Source: Fusobacterium nucleatum_L (GTDB lineage: Bacteria > Fusobacteriota > Fusobacteriia > Fusobacteriales > Fusobacteriaceae). From it: 64,000 bases of DNA. The stretch lies in NCBI RefSeq assembly GCF_050231725.1, contig NZ_CP077172.1, positions 1,302,001 through 1,366,000 on the forward strand, read 5' to 3'. Of this stretch, positions 40,863-48,507 are shown piece by piece. Both the position numbers and the translations under genes were made by a program. Numbering within the stretch: the first letter of the stretch is position 1; the number at the start of each line of letters is the position of its first letter. The notes under the pieces were generated by a model. That model was given only the letters and a program-made list of their open reading frames with translations. It was not told the origin of the DNA and made no database searches.

Positions 40863-41252
40863 ATGTTTACATTTTATTACACTATAAAACAAGAAGATTT
40901 AAACTATGGAAATCATGTTGGAAATGAAAGAGCATTATTATTTTTTCAATGGGCAAGAGAGTCGTTTTTAAGACAAAATAATTTAAGTGAAACTAATATA
41001 GGAGATGGAAGTGGTCTTATTCAAGTTGAAGCCACTGTTCAATATAAAAAACAATTATTTTTGGAACAAAAAATAGAAGTTAGAATAACTAAAATAGAAA
41101 TAAAAGCTTTGAAAATTATTTTTGAATATGAAATATATAGTGAACAAGATATAGCTATAACTGGGACTGCAACAGTTTTAGCATATAACTATGAAGAACA
41201 AAAAGTTAGAAAAGTTCCTGCTGATTTTAAAGAAATGCTTGAAAAATATTAG
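40863..41252 (+). CDS. Acyl-CoA thioesterase (hotdog, 4HBT/YbgC type)
   Basis: A 129-residue single hotdog domain. YGNHVGNERALLFFQWARESFL near the N-terminus carries the family's Asn/His-containing active-site helix, and VEATVQYKKQLFLEQKIEVR follows. It would hydrolyse short or medium acyl-CoA or 4-hydroxybenzoyl-CoA-type thioesters; the physiological substrate is not known. Confidence 0.85.
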   Translation: MFTFYYTIKQEDLNYGNHVGNERALLFFQWARESFLRQNNLSETNIGDGSGLIQVEATVQYKKQLFLEQKIEVRITKIEIKALKIIFEYEIYSEQDIAITGTATVLAYNYEEQKVRKVPADFKEMLEKY

Positions 41253-41265
41253 TGTAAAATTAAAG

Positions 41266-41303
41266 AAGGAGTTGTTACATATTTTATATAGCAACTCCTT
41301 AAT
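41266..41303 (+). terminator. Rho-independent terminator
   Basis: AAGGAGTTG (41266-41274) pairs with CAACTCCTT (41292-41300), then AATTATTATTTTT. It ends the thioesterase gene and faces the convergent nitroreductase gene. Confidence 0.7.
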
Positions 41304-41305
41304 TA

Positions 41306-41884
41306 TTATTTTTTTCCAATAATAAGCTCATCTAATTTTAACTTAGGAACATGATGTACTCCATTCTCAATAAAATATTTGGTATCTTCTTCGTCTTTTG
41401 AATCAATTAATTTTACAATATCTTTAGATTCTCCTAAGATGATAACTGCTTTTGAATCATAATTTTCTGGTAATTCTAAGATTTCTTCAAAAGCTTTTTT
41501 ATTATATGACATGACAATACAAGCACCATAGCCAAGTTCACCAGCTATTAAAATAATATTTTGTGAAGCTAAACCTATATCATAGTAAACTCTTGAATCA
41601 GGAAATTTTATATCTTTTTTTGTAGAAATTAATATAAAAGCTCTAGGTCTTTCTTCTAATGTAGCTTTATCCTCATTTTTTAAAAGTCCTCCTAAAGCAA
41701 TAGCAGAAAATAATTTTTGACATTTTTCATCATCTATTGTATATGAATATCTTAAAAATTGTGCATTCTTAGTTGAAGCAGCGAATCTAGCTCCTTCTAA
41801 AATTTTTAAAATTTCCTCATTTTTTATAGTTTTTTCAGTGAATCTTCTGTGTGAACGGGCGTTTTTTATATTTTGAATAATCAT
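41306..41884 (-). CDS. Nitroreductase family protein
   Basis: A 192-residue FMN enzyme. The N-terminal NARSHRRFTEKTIKNEEI is the flavin-phosphate motif of the family, AASTKNAQFLRYSYT follows, and the C-terminal part has DIGLASQNIILIAGELGYGACIV and ILGES. Members reduce nitro compounds or flavins with NAD(P)H; substrate unknown. Single gene. Confidence 0.9.
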   Translation of the reverse strand: MIIQNIKNARSHRRFTEKTIKNEEILKILEGARFAASTKNAQFLRYSYTIDDEKCQKLFSAIALGGLLKNEDKATLEERPRAFILISTKKDIKFPDSRVYYDIGLASQNIILIAGELGYGACIVMSYNKKAFEEILELPENYDSKAVIILGESKDIVKLIDSKDEEDTKYFIENGVHHVPKLKLDELIIGKK

Positions 41885-41951
41885 ATAATACCTCCACTTT
41901 TAATAAATAATACATAATTATATTAGAATTTTAACATTTTTACAAGAAAAA

Positions 41952-41971
41952 AAGGAGCTAAAAAACTCCTT
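41952..41971 (-). terminator. Terminator of rpsT
   Basis: On the minus strand AAGGAG and CTCCTT (41952-41957 / 41966-41971) form a stem followed by a run of seven T. Confidence 0.75.
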
Positions 41972-41992
41972 TTAATTTTGAGTTAATTTTAA

Positions 41993-42265
41993 TTAAAGAG
42001 AATTTACTAAAGAATTAACTTTTGCTGCTAATCTAGCTTTCTTTCTAGAAGCAGTATTTTTCTTTAAAATTCCTTTGCTTACAGCTTTATCAAATTCTTT
42101 GTATGCAACTGATAAAGCAGCTTTTGCAGCTTCAACATCTTTCAATTCTAATGTAGTTAAAACTTTTTTAGCCATAGTTTTTACTCTTGTTTTTACTGCT
42201 TGATTTCTAACTCTATTTCTTTCTGCTACTAATACTCTCTTTTTAGCTGATTTTGAATTTGCCAT
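41993..42265 (-). CDS. rpsT: 30S ribosomal protein S20
   Basis: A 90-residue basic, helical ribosomal protein. It opens with ANSKSAKKRVLVAERNRVRNQAVKTR, the usual S20 start, and ends in a Lys/Arg-rich helix with a KNTASRKKARLAAKVNSL tail. S20 binds 16S rRNA during early small-subunit assembly. A minus-strand promoter (TTGTAT near 42402-42407, TATAAT at 42380-42385) leaves a leader of about 100 bases, in which S20 autoregulation is possible. Confidence 0.97.
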   Translation of the reverse strand: MANSKSAKKRVLVAERNRVRNQAVKTRVKTMAKKVLTTLELKDVEAAKAALSVAYKEFDKAVSKGILKKNTASRKKARLAAKVNSLVNSL

Positions 42266-42418
42266 TTAAAAAACCTCCATGTTATGAATATAACACAACA
42301 ATATAAATCAAAATAACATAATTAAATTAATATTCAATTAAGCTTCAAAGAGACACATATTTTACAATGGACCTTTTACATTATATCACTTTTTTTGTTA
42401 AATACAAGAAAAAAATTT

Positions 42419-42718
42419 TTATTTAGTGATAAAAAAATCAACTTTGAATTGTTCAATATCATTGTATATTTTATCACTTAAATAGTAGTATCTTTCAGTA
42501 TATTCATCTGCTTGTCCTTTGTTGTGTACCTTAGAAATTTCTTTGAAGATAAGTTCTAGATTTTCCATAACTTCTGCAATAACTTCATCCTCTTTTCCTT
42601 TAAGATTTCTAGCAACAACATTTTCTTCTATTTTTAAATTACTACTAACATCAATAAATTTAGTTTCTTGTATAAATCTATTGATATTATTTATTGCATC
42701 TCTAACTTCTGGTTTCAT
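42419..42718 (-). CDS. Hypothetical 99-residue soluble protein
   Basis: A helical, acidic protein (VRDAINNINRFIQETKFID, EVMENLELIFKEISKVHNKG). No membrane segment or known motif. It is divergent from the next gene and lies 150 bases upstream of rpsT with its own ribosome site. Family not recognised. Confidence 0.65.
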   Translation of the reverse strand: MKPEVRDAINNINRFIQETKFIDVSSNLKIEENVVARNLKGKEDEVIAEVMENLELIFKEISKVHNKGQADEYTERYYYLSDKIYNDIEQFKVDFFITK

Positions 42719-42848
42719 TTTTTCACTCCTTAACTGATATTTTATACTTTAATTATACTATATTTTTTATTTTATGAAAATAAGATTGTAATTTAAAAAA
42801 AGATATTTTATAATATTTTAACATAAATATTAGTTAGGAGAGGATAAT

Positions 42849-43325
42849 ATGAAAAAATTAGTTTCAGTTTTATTTTTATTAATTTCAGTTTTTTCTTTTT
42901 CAGAATGGAAATACTTTGAACAAGAAAGTGTTGTAGATAAAAAAGGGATTAGAAAGATTCGAATAGTTGATGGGGAAAAAAGTTTAGAGTTGAGTAAAGG
43001 TACAAATGAATTTATATTTTCTTATTATCTTGATGATACAATAGATGTAGATTTTAATGATAGACCTAGACTAAATGATATGATTATTCAAATTGACGAT
43101 AATCAACCTATGGAAACTAAACTTTTAAGTGGATTAGGAAGCACTCTATTTCCTAGACTTAATTTTAAAGAAATGGATCTTTTTATCTATAATAAAATGA
43201 TAGATGAAATGGAGAATGGAAAGATTATAAAAATTAAAGTTCCTAATAAAAATGTAGATCTTGAATTTTCGCTTGAAAATTTTTCTAATGTATACAAAGA
43301 ATATTTAGAAAAAATATCTAAATAA
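42849..43325 (+). CDS. Exported hypothetical protein
   Basis: A 158-residue protein with a signal peptide (KKLVSVLFLLISVFSFSE; cleavage near residue 18-20). The mature part is mixed alpha/beta with no recognisable domain. It is followed 22 bases later by a DJ-1 family gene, so it may be co-transcribed. Confidence 0.65.
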   Translation: MKKLVSVLFLLISVFSFSEWKYFEQESVVDKKGIRKIRIVDGEKSLELSKGTNEFIFSYYLDDTIDVDFNDRPRLNDMIIQIDDNQPMETKLLSGLGSTLFPRLNFKEMDLFIYNKMIDEMENGKIIKIKVPNKNVDLEFSLENFSNVYKEYLEKISK

Positions 43326-43347
43326 TAAAAGAGAAAGAGCCTATAGT

Positions 43348-43950
43348 ATGAAAAAGATAGCAGTATTTTTATTTGAGGGAGCAGAATTATTCGAAATAGC
43401 AAGTTTTACAGACATATTTGGCTGGAATAATATTGTTGGATTAAAAGAATTTAGAGATATAAAACTGGAAACTATTTCATATAAAGAAAGCATAAAATGC
43501 ACTTGGGGTGGAGAGTTAAAAGTAGAAAAAGTTATTACAGAAGAAAATATAGAAAAGTTTTTTGAATATGATGTTTTAATTATTCCAGGTGGTTTTGGAA
43601 AAGCTAATTTTTTTGAAGAAAAAAATAATGAAATTTTTAAAAAGTTAGTTAAGTATTTTTTTGAGAATAATAAAATTATTGTTGCTATTTGTAGTGCAGT
43701 TATAAAATTATTGGAAACAGATTGTGTAAAAAATAAAAAAGTTACAACCTACTTATTGGATAATAAAAGATATTTTAATCAATTAAAAAAGTACGATATC
43801 ATAGCCATTGAGGAAGAAGTAGTAATAGATGATAATTTATTAACTTGTTCAGGTCCGGGTAATGCTTTAGAGTTGTCATTATTGCTTTTGGAAAAATTAT
43901 CATCAAAAGAAAATGTAGAAATTGTTAAGAAGAATGCATTTTTAAAATAA
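43348..43950 (+). CDS. DJ-1/PfpI family protein
   Basis: A 200-residue class I glutamine-amidotransferase-like fold. It starts KKIAVFLFEGAELFEIASFTD, carries the strand VLIIPGGFG, and has the nucleophile elbow VAICSAV (Cys115) seen in DJ-1/ThiJ proteins, with TCSGPGNALELSLLLLEKL at the C-terminus. Relatives are glyoxalases, deglycases or chaperones; the exact activity is unknown. Confidence 0.88.
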   Translation: MKKIAVFLFEGAELFEIASFTDIFGWNNIVGLKEFRDIKLETISYKESIKCTWGGELKVEKVITEENIEKFFEYDVLIIPGGFGKANFFEEKNNEIFKKLVKYFFENNKIIVAICSAVIKLLETDCVKNKKVTTYLLDNKRYFNQLKKYDIIAIEEEVVIDDNLLTCSGPGNALELSLLLLEKLSSKENVEIVKKNAFLK

Positions 43951-44013
43951 ATATATCATTTTTATAAAATATATGGTATTCTAGGAATACATAAATAAAA
44001 AAGAGGTGGTAAA

Positions 44014-44508
44014 ATGAAAATAGGAGAAAACAAAGTTGTAACATTGGAATACAAGGTATATGATGCAGATACAAAAGAATTATTAGAAGATACTACAGAA
44101 TTAGGACCATATTTTTATATTCAAGGTATGGGACAATTTTTACCTAAGATAGAAGCAGCATTAGATGGAAAATCAAAAGGACATAAATTAAAAATTGAAA
44201 TTCCTATGGATGAGGCTTATGGGGATTATGATGAAGAACTAGTTGAAGAACTAACAAAAGCAGATTTCGCAGATTTTGATGACATTTATGAAGGAATGGA
44301 ATTTGTTGTTGAATTAGAAGATGGAACAGAAATGATAGCCGTTATCACTGAAATAGATGGGGATAAGGTTTATACAGATTCAAATCACCCATTCTCTGGA
44401 AGAAATTTATTATTTGAAGTAGAAGTTGCAGATGTAAGAGAAGCAACTGAAGAAGAATTAGATCATGGACATGTTCACTTTCATGGATTTGAAGATGATG
44501 AGGAGTAA
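44014..44508 (+). CDS. slyD: SlyD-type FKBP peptidyl-prolyl isomerase
   Basis: A 164-residue protein that speeds proline isomerisation and acts as a chaperone. The FKBP core is split by an insert-in-flap domain, as in SlyD: KVVTLEYKVYDADTKELLEDT, GMGQFLPKIEAALDGKSKG, then the flap MDEAYGDYDEELVEEL. The C-terminus is short but His- and acid-rich (HGHVHFHGFEDDEE), fit to bind Ni or Zn. It is followed 3 bases later by rpiB. Confidence 0.9.
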   Translation: MKIGENKVVTLEYKVYDADTKELLEDTTELGPYFYIQGMGQFLPKIEAALDGKSKGHKLKIEIPMDEAYGDYDEELVEELTKADFADFDDIYEGMEFVVELEDGTEMIAVITEIDGDKVYTDSNHPFSGRNLLFEVEVADVREATEEELDHGHVHFHGFEDDEE

Positions 44509-44511
44509 GAA

Positions 44512-44961
44512 ATGAAAATAGCTTTAGGTGCAGACCATGGTGGTTATGAATTAAAAGAAAAAATAAAACAACATTTAGCCAAAAAAGAAGGAATAGAAGT
44601 AATTGATTTTGGAACTAATAGCACAGAAAGTGTTGATTATCCAAAGTACGGACATCTAGTTGCTAACAGTGTTATTAATAAAGAAGTTGATTTTGGAATT
44701 TTAATTTGTGGAACAGGTATTGGTATTTCTATTGCTGCCAATAAAATAAAAGGGATAAGAGCTGCAAATTGCACAAATACAACTATGGCAAAATTAACAA
44801 GACAACATAATGATGCTAATATTTTAGCTTTAGGAGCTAGAATAGTTGGAGATGTTATAGCATTAGATATTGTTGATGAGTTTTTAGCTTCTTCTTTTGA
44901 AGGTGGAAGACATCAAAAGAGAATAGACCAAATAGAAGTAGAAGAATGTAATTTATTCTAG
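44512..44961 (+). CDS. rpiB: Ribose-5-phosphate isomerase B
   Basis: A 149-residue RpiB/LacAB-type isomerase interconverting ribose-5-phosphate and ribulose-5-phosphate. It has ALGADHGGYELKEKI (Asp-His), GTNSTESVDYPKYG, and the active Cys in ILICGTGIGISIAANK; HNDANILALGARIVG is also present. It is the middle gene of slyD-rpiB-hinT. Confidence 0.95.
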   Translation: MKIALGADHGGYELKEKIKQHLAKKEGIEVIDFGTNSTESVDYPKYGHLVANSVINKEVDFGILICGTGIGISIAANKIKGIRAANCTNTTMAKLTRQHNDANILALGARIVGDVIALDIVDEFLASSFEGGRHQKRIDQIEVEECNLF

Positions 44962-44975
44962 GTAGGTGAAGTAAT

Positions 44976-45314
44976 ATGGCAACATTATTTACTAAAATTA
45001 TTAATAAAGAAATTCCTGCAAGCATTGTATACGAAGATGATGATGTAATAGCTTTTAAAGATATTGCACCAGTAGCACCAGTTCATGTACTAGTTGTACC
45101 TAAAAAAGAAATTCCTACAATAAATGATATCACTGATGAAGATGCTTTATTAATAGGAAAAGTATATAGAGTAATAGGGAAATTAGCTAAGGAATTTGGG
45201 ATAGAAAAAGACGGTTATAGAGTTGTATCAAATTGTAATGAACATGGAGGACAAACTGTATTCCATATTCACTTCCATTTAATAGGTGGAGAAAAATTAG
45301 GCACTATGGTTTAA
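44976..45314 (+). CDS. hinT: HIT family (HinT) nucleotide phosphoramidase
   Basis: A 112-residue histidine-triad protein. The opening FTKIINKEIPASIVYEDDDVIAFKDI and the triad HIHFHLIGG are diagnostic. It hydrolyses AMP-lysine or AMP phosphoramidates. Last gene of the slyD-rpiB-hinT operon, followed by a strong terminator. Confidence 0.95.
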   Translation: MATLFTKIINKEIPASIVYEDDDVIAFKDIAPVAPVHVLVVPKKEIPTINDITDEDALLIGKVYRVIGKLAKEFGIEKDGYRVVSNCNEHGGQTVFHIHFHLIGGEKLGTMV

Positions 45315-45344
45315 AAATTAAATAATTCAATTTCAAGATAACAG

Positions 45345-45380
45345 AAAAAGTGTAGTTTATATGAAAACTACACTTTTTTA
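45345..45380 (+). terminator. Rho-independent terminator
   Basis: Perfect 14-bp arms AAAAAGTGTAGTTT (45345-45358) and AAACTACACTTTTT (45365-45378) with a T run. It ends the hinT operon. The 45380-45578 stretch is AT-rich with no gene. Confidence 0.85.
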
Positions 45381-45578
45381 TAATCCAACACAATCTGATT
45401 TGCTAACACGGTTAGAGTATGTTAGAAAAAATATTTGAATATATAAAAAACAAAATATTTTATTTTACTAAACAAAATAAATAGTTCTAAATATATTTAA
45501 TAAATGAAATTTTTATGTATCATAAAATAACAGATAGTACATATTTTTGAATGATAATACTATTTTTTAAAAATAAAT

Positions 45579-45606
45579 TTGACATTATATTTTTTTTTTA
45601 TATAAT
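45579..45606 (+). promoter_or_regulatory. Promoter of the lysine fermentation operon
   Basis: TTGACA (45579-45584), 16-base spacer and TATAAT (45601-45606), a consensus-like promoter. Transcription from about 45613 runs through a small GGGTA/TGCCC stem and then the lysine riboswitch. Confidence 0.75.
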
Positions 45607-45674
45607 GAAAATAAGAGGTAAGGGTATGAGATTTTCGCGTGCCCAGAGAAATTATAAAAATTTAATAAAATGAT

Positions 45675-45912
45675 AAAAAATAGAGGTGCATATATGTAGG
45701 TAGTGTGAAGATGTTAAGGTATAAGTCGCCAATGCTTCACTATGAAGGGCATAGTTGCCGAAAGAAAATTAATTGCTTATGATTGATTTTCTTGGTCAAT
45801 GTCAACAAGCATTGACTGTCATATTCGTTTGAATATGGAGAGCTATTTATAGTTTTTCTTTAAATTCATATTGAATAAGACTGGGCAACCCAATGAGCAT
45901 ACCTCTATTTTT
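45675..45912 (+). promoter_or_regulatory. Lysine riboswitch (L-box) with ON-type alternative pairing
   Basis: The aptamer (about 45677-45848) has the L-box landmarks in order: AGAGGTGC, AGGGCATAG, GCCGAAAG, GACTGTCA, then GGAGAGCTAT. P1 pairs AAATAG (45678-45683) with CTATTT (45843-45848). The same 5' strand, AAAAATAGAGGT (45675-45686), can instead pair with ACCTCTATTTTT (45901-45912), which ends in a T run and would act as a terminator. Lysine binding would hold P1 and prevent this, so lysine would switch the operon on. That fits the catabolic genes downstream and what I recall of published predictions for Fusobacterium. Confidence 0.9.
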
Positions 45913-45953
45913 TATTATAGGTTGATAGACAAATTAGAAGGAGGAGGATTGGT

Positions 45954-46340
45954 ATGAAATCTTTGATTAGAATGAGAATGAGTTCTCATGATGCACATTA
46001 TGGAGGGAATTTAGTTGATGGAGCAAGAATGCTACAATTGTTTGGAGACGTAGCAACTGAACTTTTAATTCAACTAGATGGAGATGAAGGTTTATTTAAG
46101 GCTTATGACAGTGTAGAATTTATGGCACCAGTTTTTGCTGGAGACTTTATTGAAGCTGTAGGTGAAGTTGTAAATGTAGGAAATAGTTCAAGAAAAATGG
46201 TATTTGAAGCAAGAAAAGTTATTGTTCCAAGACCAGATATTTCTGACTCAGCAGCTGATGTTTTAGCAGAACCAATAGTTGTATGTAGAGCAACTGGAAC
46301 TTGTGTTACACCAAAAGATAAACAAAGAGGTAAGAAATAA
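45954..46340 (+). CDS. kal: 3-aminobutyryl-CoA ammonia-lyase
   Basis: A 128-residue hotdog protein, the Kal enzyme of lysine fermentation, which removes ammonia from L-3-aminobutyryl-CoA to give crotonyl-CoA. The conserved RMRMSSHDAHYGGNLVDGARM and FMAPVFAGDFIEAVGEV segments are visible. First gene of the operon behind the riboswitch; ribosome site GGAGGAGG. The identification rests on length, motifs and the unmistakable neighbours kce and kdd. Confidence 0.9.
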   Translation: MKSLIRMRMSSHDAHYGGNLVDGARMLQLFGDVATELLIQLDGDEGLFKAYDSVEFMAPVFAGDFIEAVGEVVNVGNSSRKMVFEARKVIVPRPDISDSAADVLAEPIVVCRATGTCVTPKDKQRGKK

Positions 46341-46362
46341 ATTTGAGTTGAGGAGGTAAGTA

Positions 46363-47178
46363 ATGGAAAAATTGATAATAACTGCTGCTATTTGTGGAGC
46401 AGAAGTAACAAAAGAACACAATCCTGCAGTTCCTTATACAGTTGAAGAAATTGCAAGAGAAGCAGAATCAGCATATAAAGCAGGAGCAAGCATAATCCAT
46501 TTACATGTAAGAGAAGATGATGGAACTCCAACTCAAGATAAAGAAAGATTTAGAAAATGTATAGAAGCAATAAGAGAAAAATGCCCAGATGTAATAATTC
46601 AACCATCTACTGGTGGAGCAGTTGGAATGACTGATTTAGAAAGACTACAACCTACTGAATTACATCCAGAAATGGCAACTCTTGATTGTGGAACTTGTAA
46701 TTTTGGTGGAGATGAAGTTTTCGTAAATACTGAAAACACAATTAAAAACTTTGGAAAAATCCTTATAGAAAGAGGAGTTAAACCCGAAATAGAAGTTTTT
46801 GATAAAGGTATGGTTGACTATGCTATAAGATATCAAAAACAAGGATTTATTCAAAAACCTATGCACTTTGACTTTGTATTAGGTGTACAAATGTCAGCTT
46901 CTGCAAGAGATTTGGTGTTTATGTCAGAAAGTATACCAGAAGGTTCAACTTGGACAGTTGCAGGAGTAGGAAGACATCAATTCCAAATGGCAGCCCTAGC
47001 AATAGTTATGGGAGGACATGTAAGAGTTGGTTTTGAAGATAATGTGTATATAGATAAAGGTGTTTTAGCAAAATCAAATGGAGAATTGGTTGAAAGAGTT
47101 GTAAGAATGGCAAAAGAATTAGGAAGAGAAATTGCAACTCCTGATGAAGCAAGACAAATATTAAGTTTAAAAAAATAA
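46363..47178 (+). CDS. kce: 3-keto-5-aminohexanoate cleavage enzyme
   Basis: A 271-residue zinc TIM-barrel (BKACE/DUF849) enzyme. With acetyl-CoA it splits 3-keto-5-aminohexanoate into 3-aminobutyryl-CoA and acetoacetate. The barrel start IITAAICGAEVTKEHNPAVP, the metal-binding SIIHLHVREDDGTPTQD and QPSTGGAVGM are family signatures. It lies between kal and kdd as in other lysine fermenters. Confidence 0.95.
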   Translation: MEKLIITAAICGAEVTKEHNPAVPYTVEEIAREAESAYKAGASIIHLHVREDDGTPTQDKERFRKCIEAIREKCPDVIIQPSTGGAVGMTDLERLQPTELHPEMATLDCGTCNFGGDEVFVNTENTIKNFGKILIERGVKPEIEVFDKGMVDYAIRYQKQGFIQKPMHFDFVLGVQMSASARDLVFMSESIPEGSTWTVAGVGRHQFQMAALAIVMGGHVRVGFEDNVYIDKGVLAKSNGELVERVVRMAKELGREIATPDEARQILSLKK

Positions 47179-47186
47179 ATTGGAGG

Positions 47187-48233
47187 ATGATAGAGATGAA
47201 AAAAGGTTGTAAATATGGAACACATAGAGTTATAGAACCAGCTGGAGTTTTACCACAACCAGCAAAAAAAATATCAAATGATATGGAAATATTTTCAAAT
47301 GAAATTTTAATAGATGTTATAGCACTTAATATAGATTCAGCATCTTTCACTCAAATAGAAGAAGAAGCTGGACATGATGTAGAAAAAATAAAAGCAAAAA
47401 TTAAAGAAATAGTTGCAGAAAAAGGTAAAATGCAAAATCCTGTAACTGGTTCTGGAGGAATGTTAATAGGAACAGTTGAAAAAATTGGTGATGACTTAGT
47501 TGGAAAAACTGATTTAAAAGTTGGAGATAAAATAGCAACTCTTGTTTCTCTTTCATTAACTCCACTAAGAATTGATGAAATAAAAGATATTAAACCTGAA
47601 ATAGATAGAGTTGAAATAAAAGGTAAAGCAGTTCTATTTGAAAGTGGAATCTATGCAGTTCTACCAAAAGATATGTCAGAAACTCTTGCATTGGCAGCAC
47701 TTGATGTTGCAGGAGCACCTGCACAAGTTGCAAAACTTGTAAAACCTTGTCAATCTGTTGCAATTTTAGGTTCAGCAGGAAAATCTGGAATGCTTTGTGC
47801 TTATGAAGCAGTTAAAAGAGTAGGACCTACTGGAAAAGTTATAGGTGTTGTAAGAAATGAAAAAGAAAAAGCATTACTTCAAAGAGTAAGTGATAAAGTA
47901 AGAGTAGTTATAGCTGATGCAACAAAACCTATGGATGTTTTAAATGCAGTATTAGCAGCAAATGATGGTAAAGAAGTAGATGTTGCTATAAACTGTGTAA
48001 ATGTTGCTAACACTGAAATGTCTACAATACTTCCTGTAAAAGATTTTGGTATAGCTTATTTCTTCTCAATGGCTACTTCATTTACAAAAGCAGCATTAGG
48101 AGCAGAAGGAGTAGGAAAAGATATAACTATGATAGTTGGAAATGGTTATACTGTTGACCATGCTGATATAACTTTACAAGAATTAAGAGAAAGTGCAGCA
48201 TTAAGAGAAATCTTTAATGAATTATATCTATAA
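47187..48233 (+). CDS. kdd: L-erythro-3,5-diaminohexanoate dehydrogenase
   Basis: A 348-residue NAD+-linked enzyme that oxidatively deaminates 3,5-diaminohexanoate to 3-keto-5-aminohexanoate. It opens with KYGTHRVIEPAGVLPQPA and contains a Rossmann motif (VAILGSAGKSGMLCAYEAVK) and GNGYTVDHADITLQELR near the C-terminus. It follows kce by 8 bases. A long structured intergenic RNA separates it from kamA. Confidence 0.95.
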   Translation: MIEMKKGCKYGTHRVIEPAGVLPQPAKKISNDMEIFSNEILIDVIALNIDSASFTQIEEEAGHDVEKIKAKIKEIVAEKGKMQNPVTGSGGMLIGTVEKIGDDLVGKTDLKVGDKIATLVSLSLTPLRIDEIKDIKPEIDRVEIKGKAVLFESGIYAVLPKDMSETLALAALDVAGAPAQVAKLVKPCQSVAILGSAGKSGMLCAYEAVKRVGPTGKVIGVVRNEKEKALLQRVSDKVRVVIADATKPMDVLNAVLAANDGKEVDVAINCVNVANTEMSTILPVKDFGIAYFFSMATSFTKAALGAEGVGKDITMIVGNGYTVDHADITLQELRESAALREIFNELYL

Positions 48234-48242
48234 GAAAGTGTA

Positions 48243-48404
48243 AAGTTTTTCTTGAAATAAAATTTTCTAATATTTATTATCTTATATCTAAACTACTTGC
48301 CAGCCATTAGTGTTTTGAGAGCTCCACAAAGGCTCTCTCAACAATAATGGACGTCGCAGTAGTTTTGATTAGAACTTATTTAATCTTGGTTTCAAGAAAA
48401 ACTT
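48243..48404 (+). ncRNA. Unidentified long structured RNA between kdd and kamA
   Basis: Five nested helices can be read. The outer stem is a perfect 15 bp, AAGTTTTTCTTGAAA (48243-48257) with TTTCAAGAAAAACTT (48390-48404). Inside it are TTCTAAT/ATTAGAA (48265-48271/48368-48374), AAACTACT/AGTAGTTT (48290-48297/48358-48365), CCATTA/TAATGG (48304-48309/48345-48350) and TTGAGAG/CTCTCAA (48315-48321/48335-48341). No T run follows, so it is not a simple terminator. It matches no riboswitch class I know. It may be a cofactor-sensing element, a processing site or a mobile palindrome. Confidence 0.75.
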
Positions 48405-48507
48405 AAATATCAAAATATAAATATCTTCATTAAAGTATTATGGTATGGTAGTAGAATTTAAACATAATTAAGTAAATATTATTATAAGGTTGTAAGGAGA
48501 TGATATT

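Noticed and set aside
48243..48404. Cobalamin riboswitch for the B12-dependent mutase genes
   Set aside because: The B12-box consensus and the multi-arm layout are not recognisable; the visible fold is one long nested hairpin.
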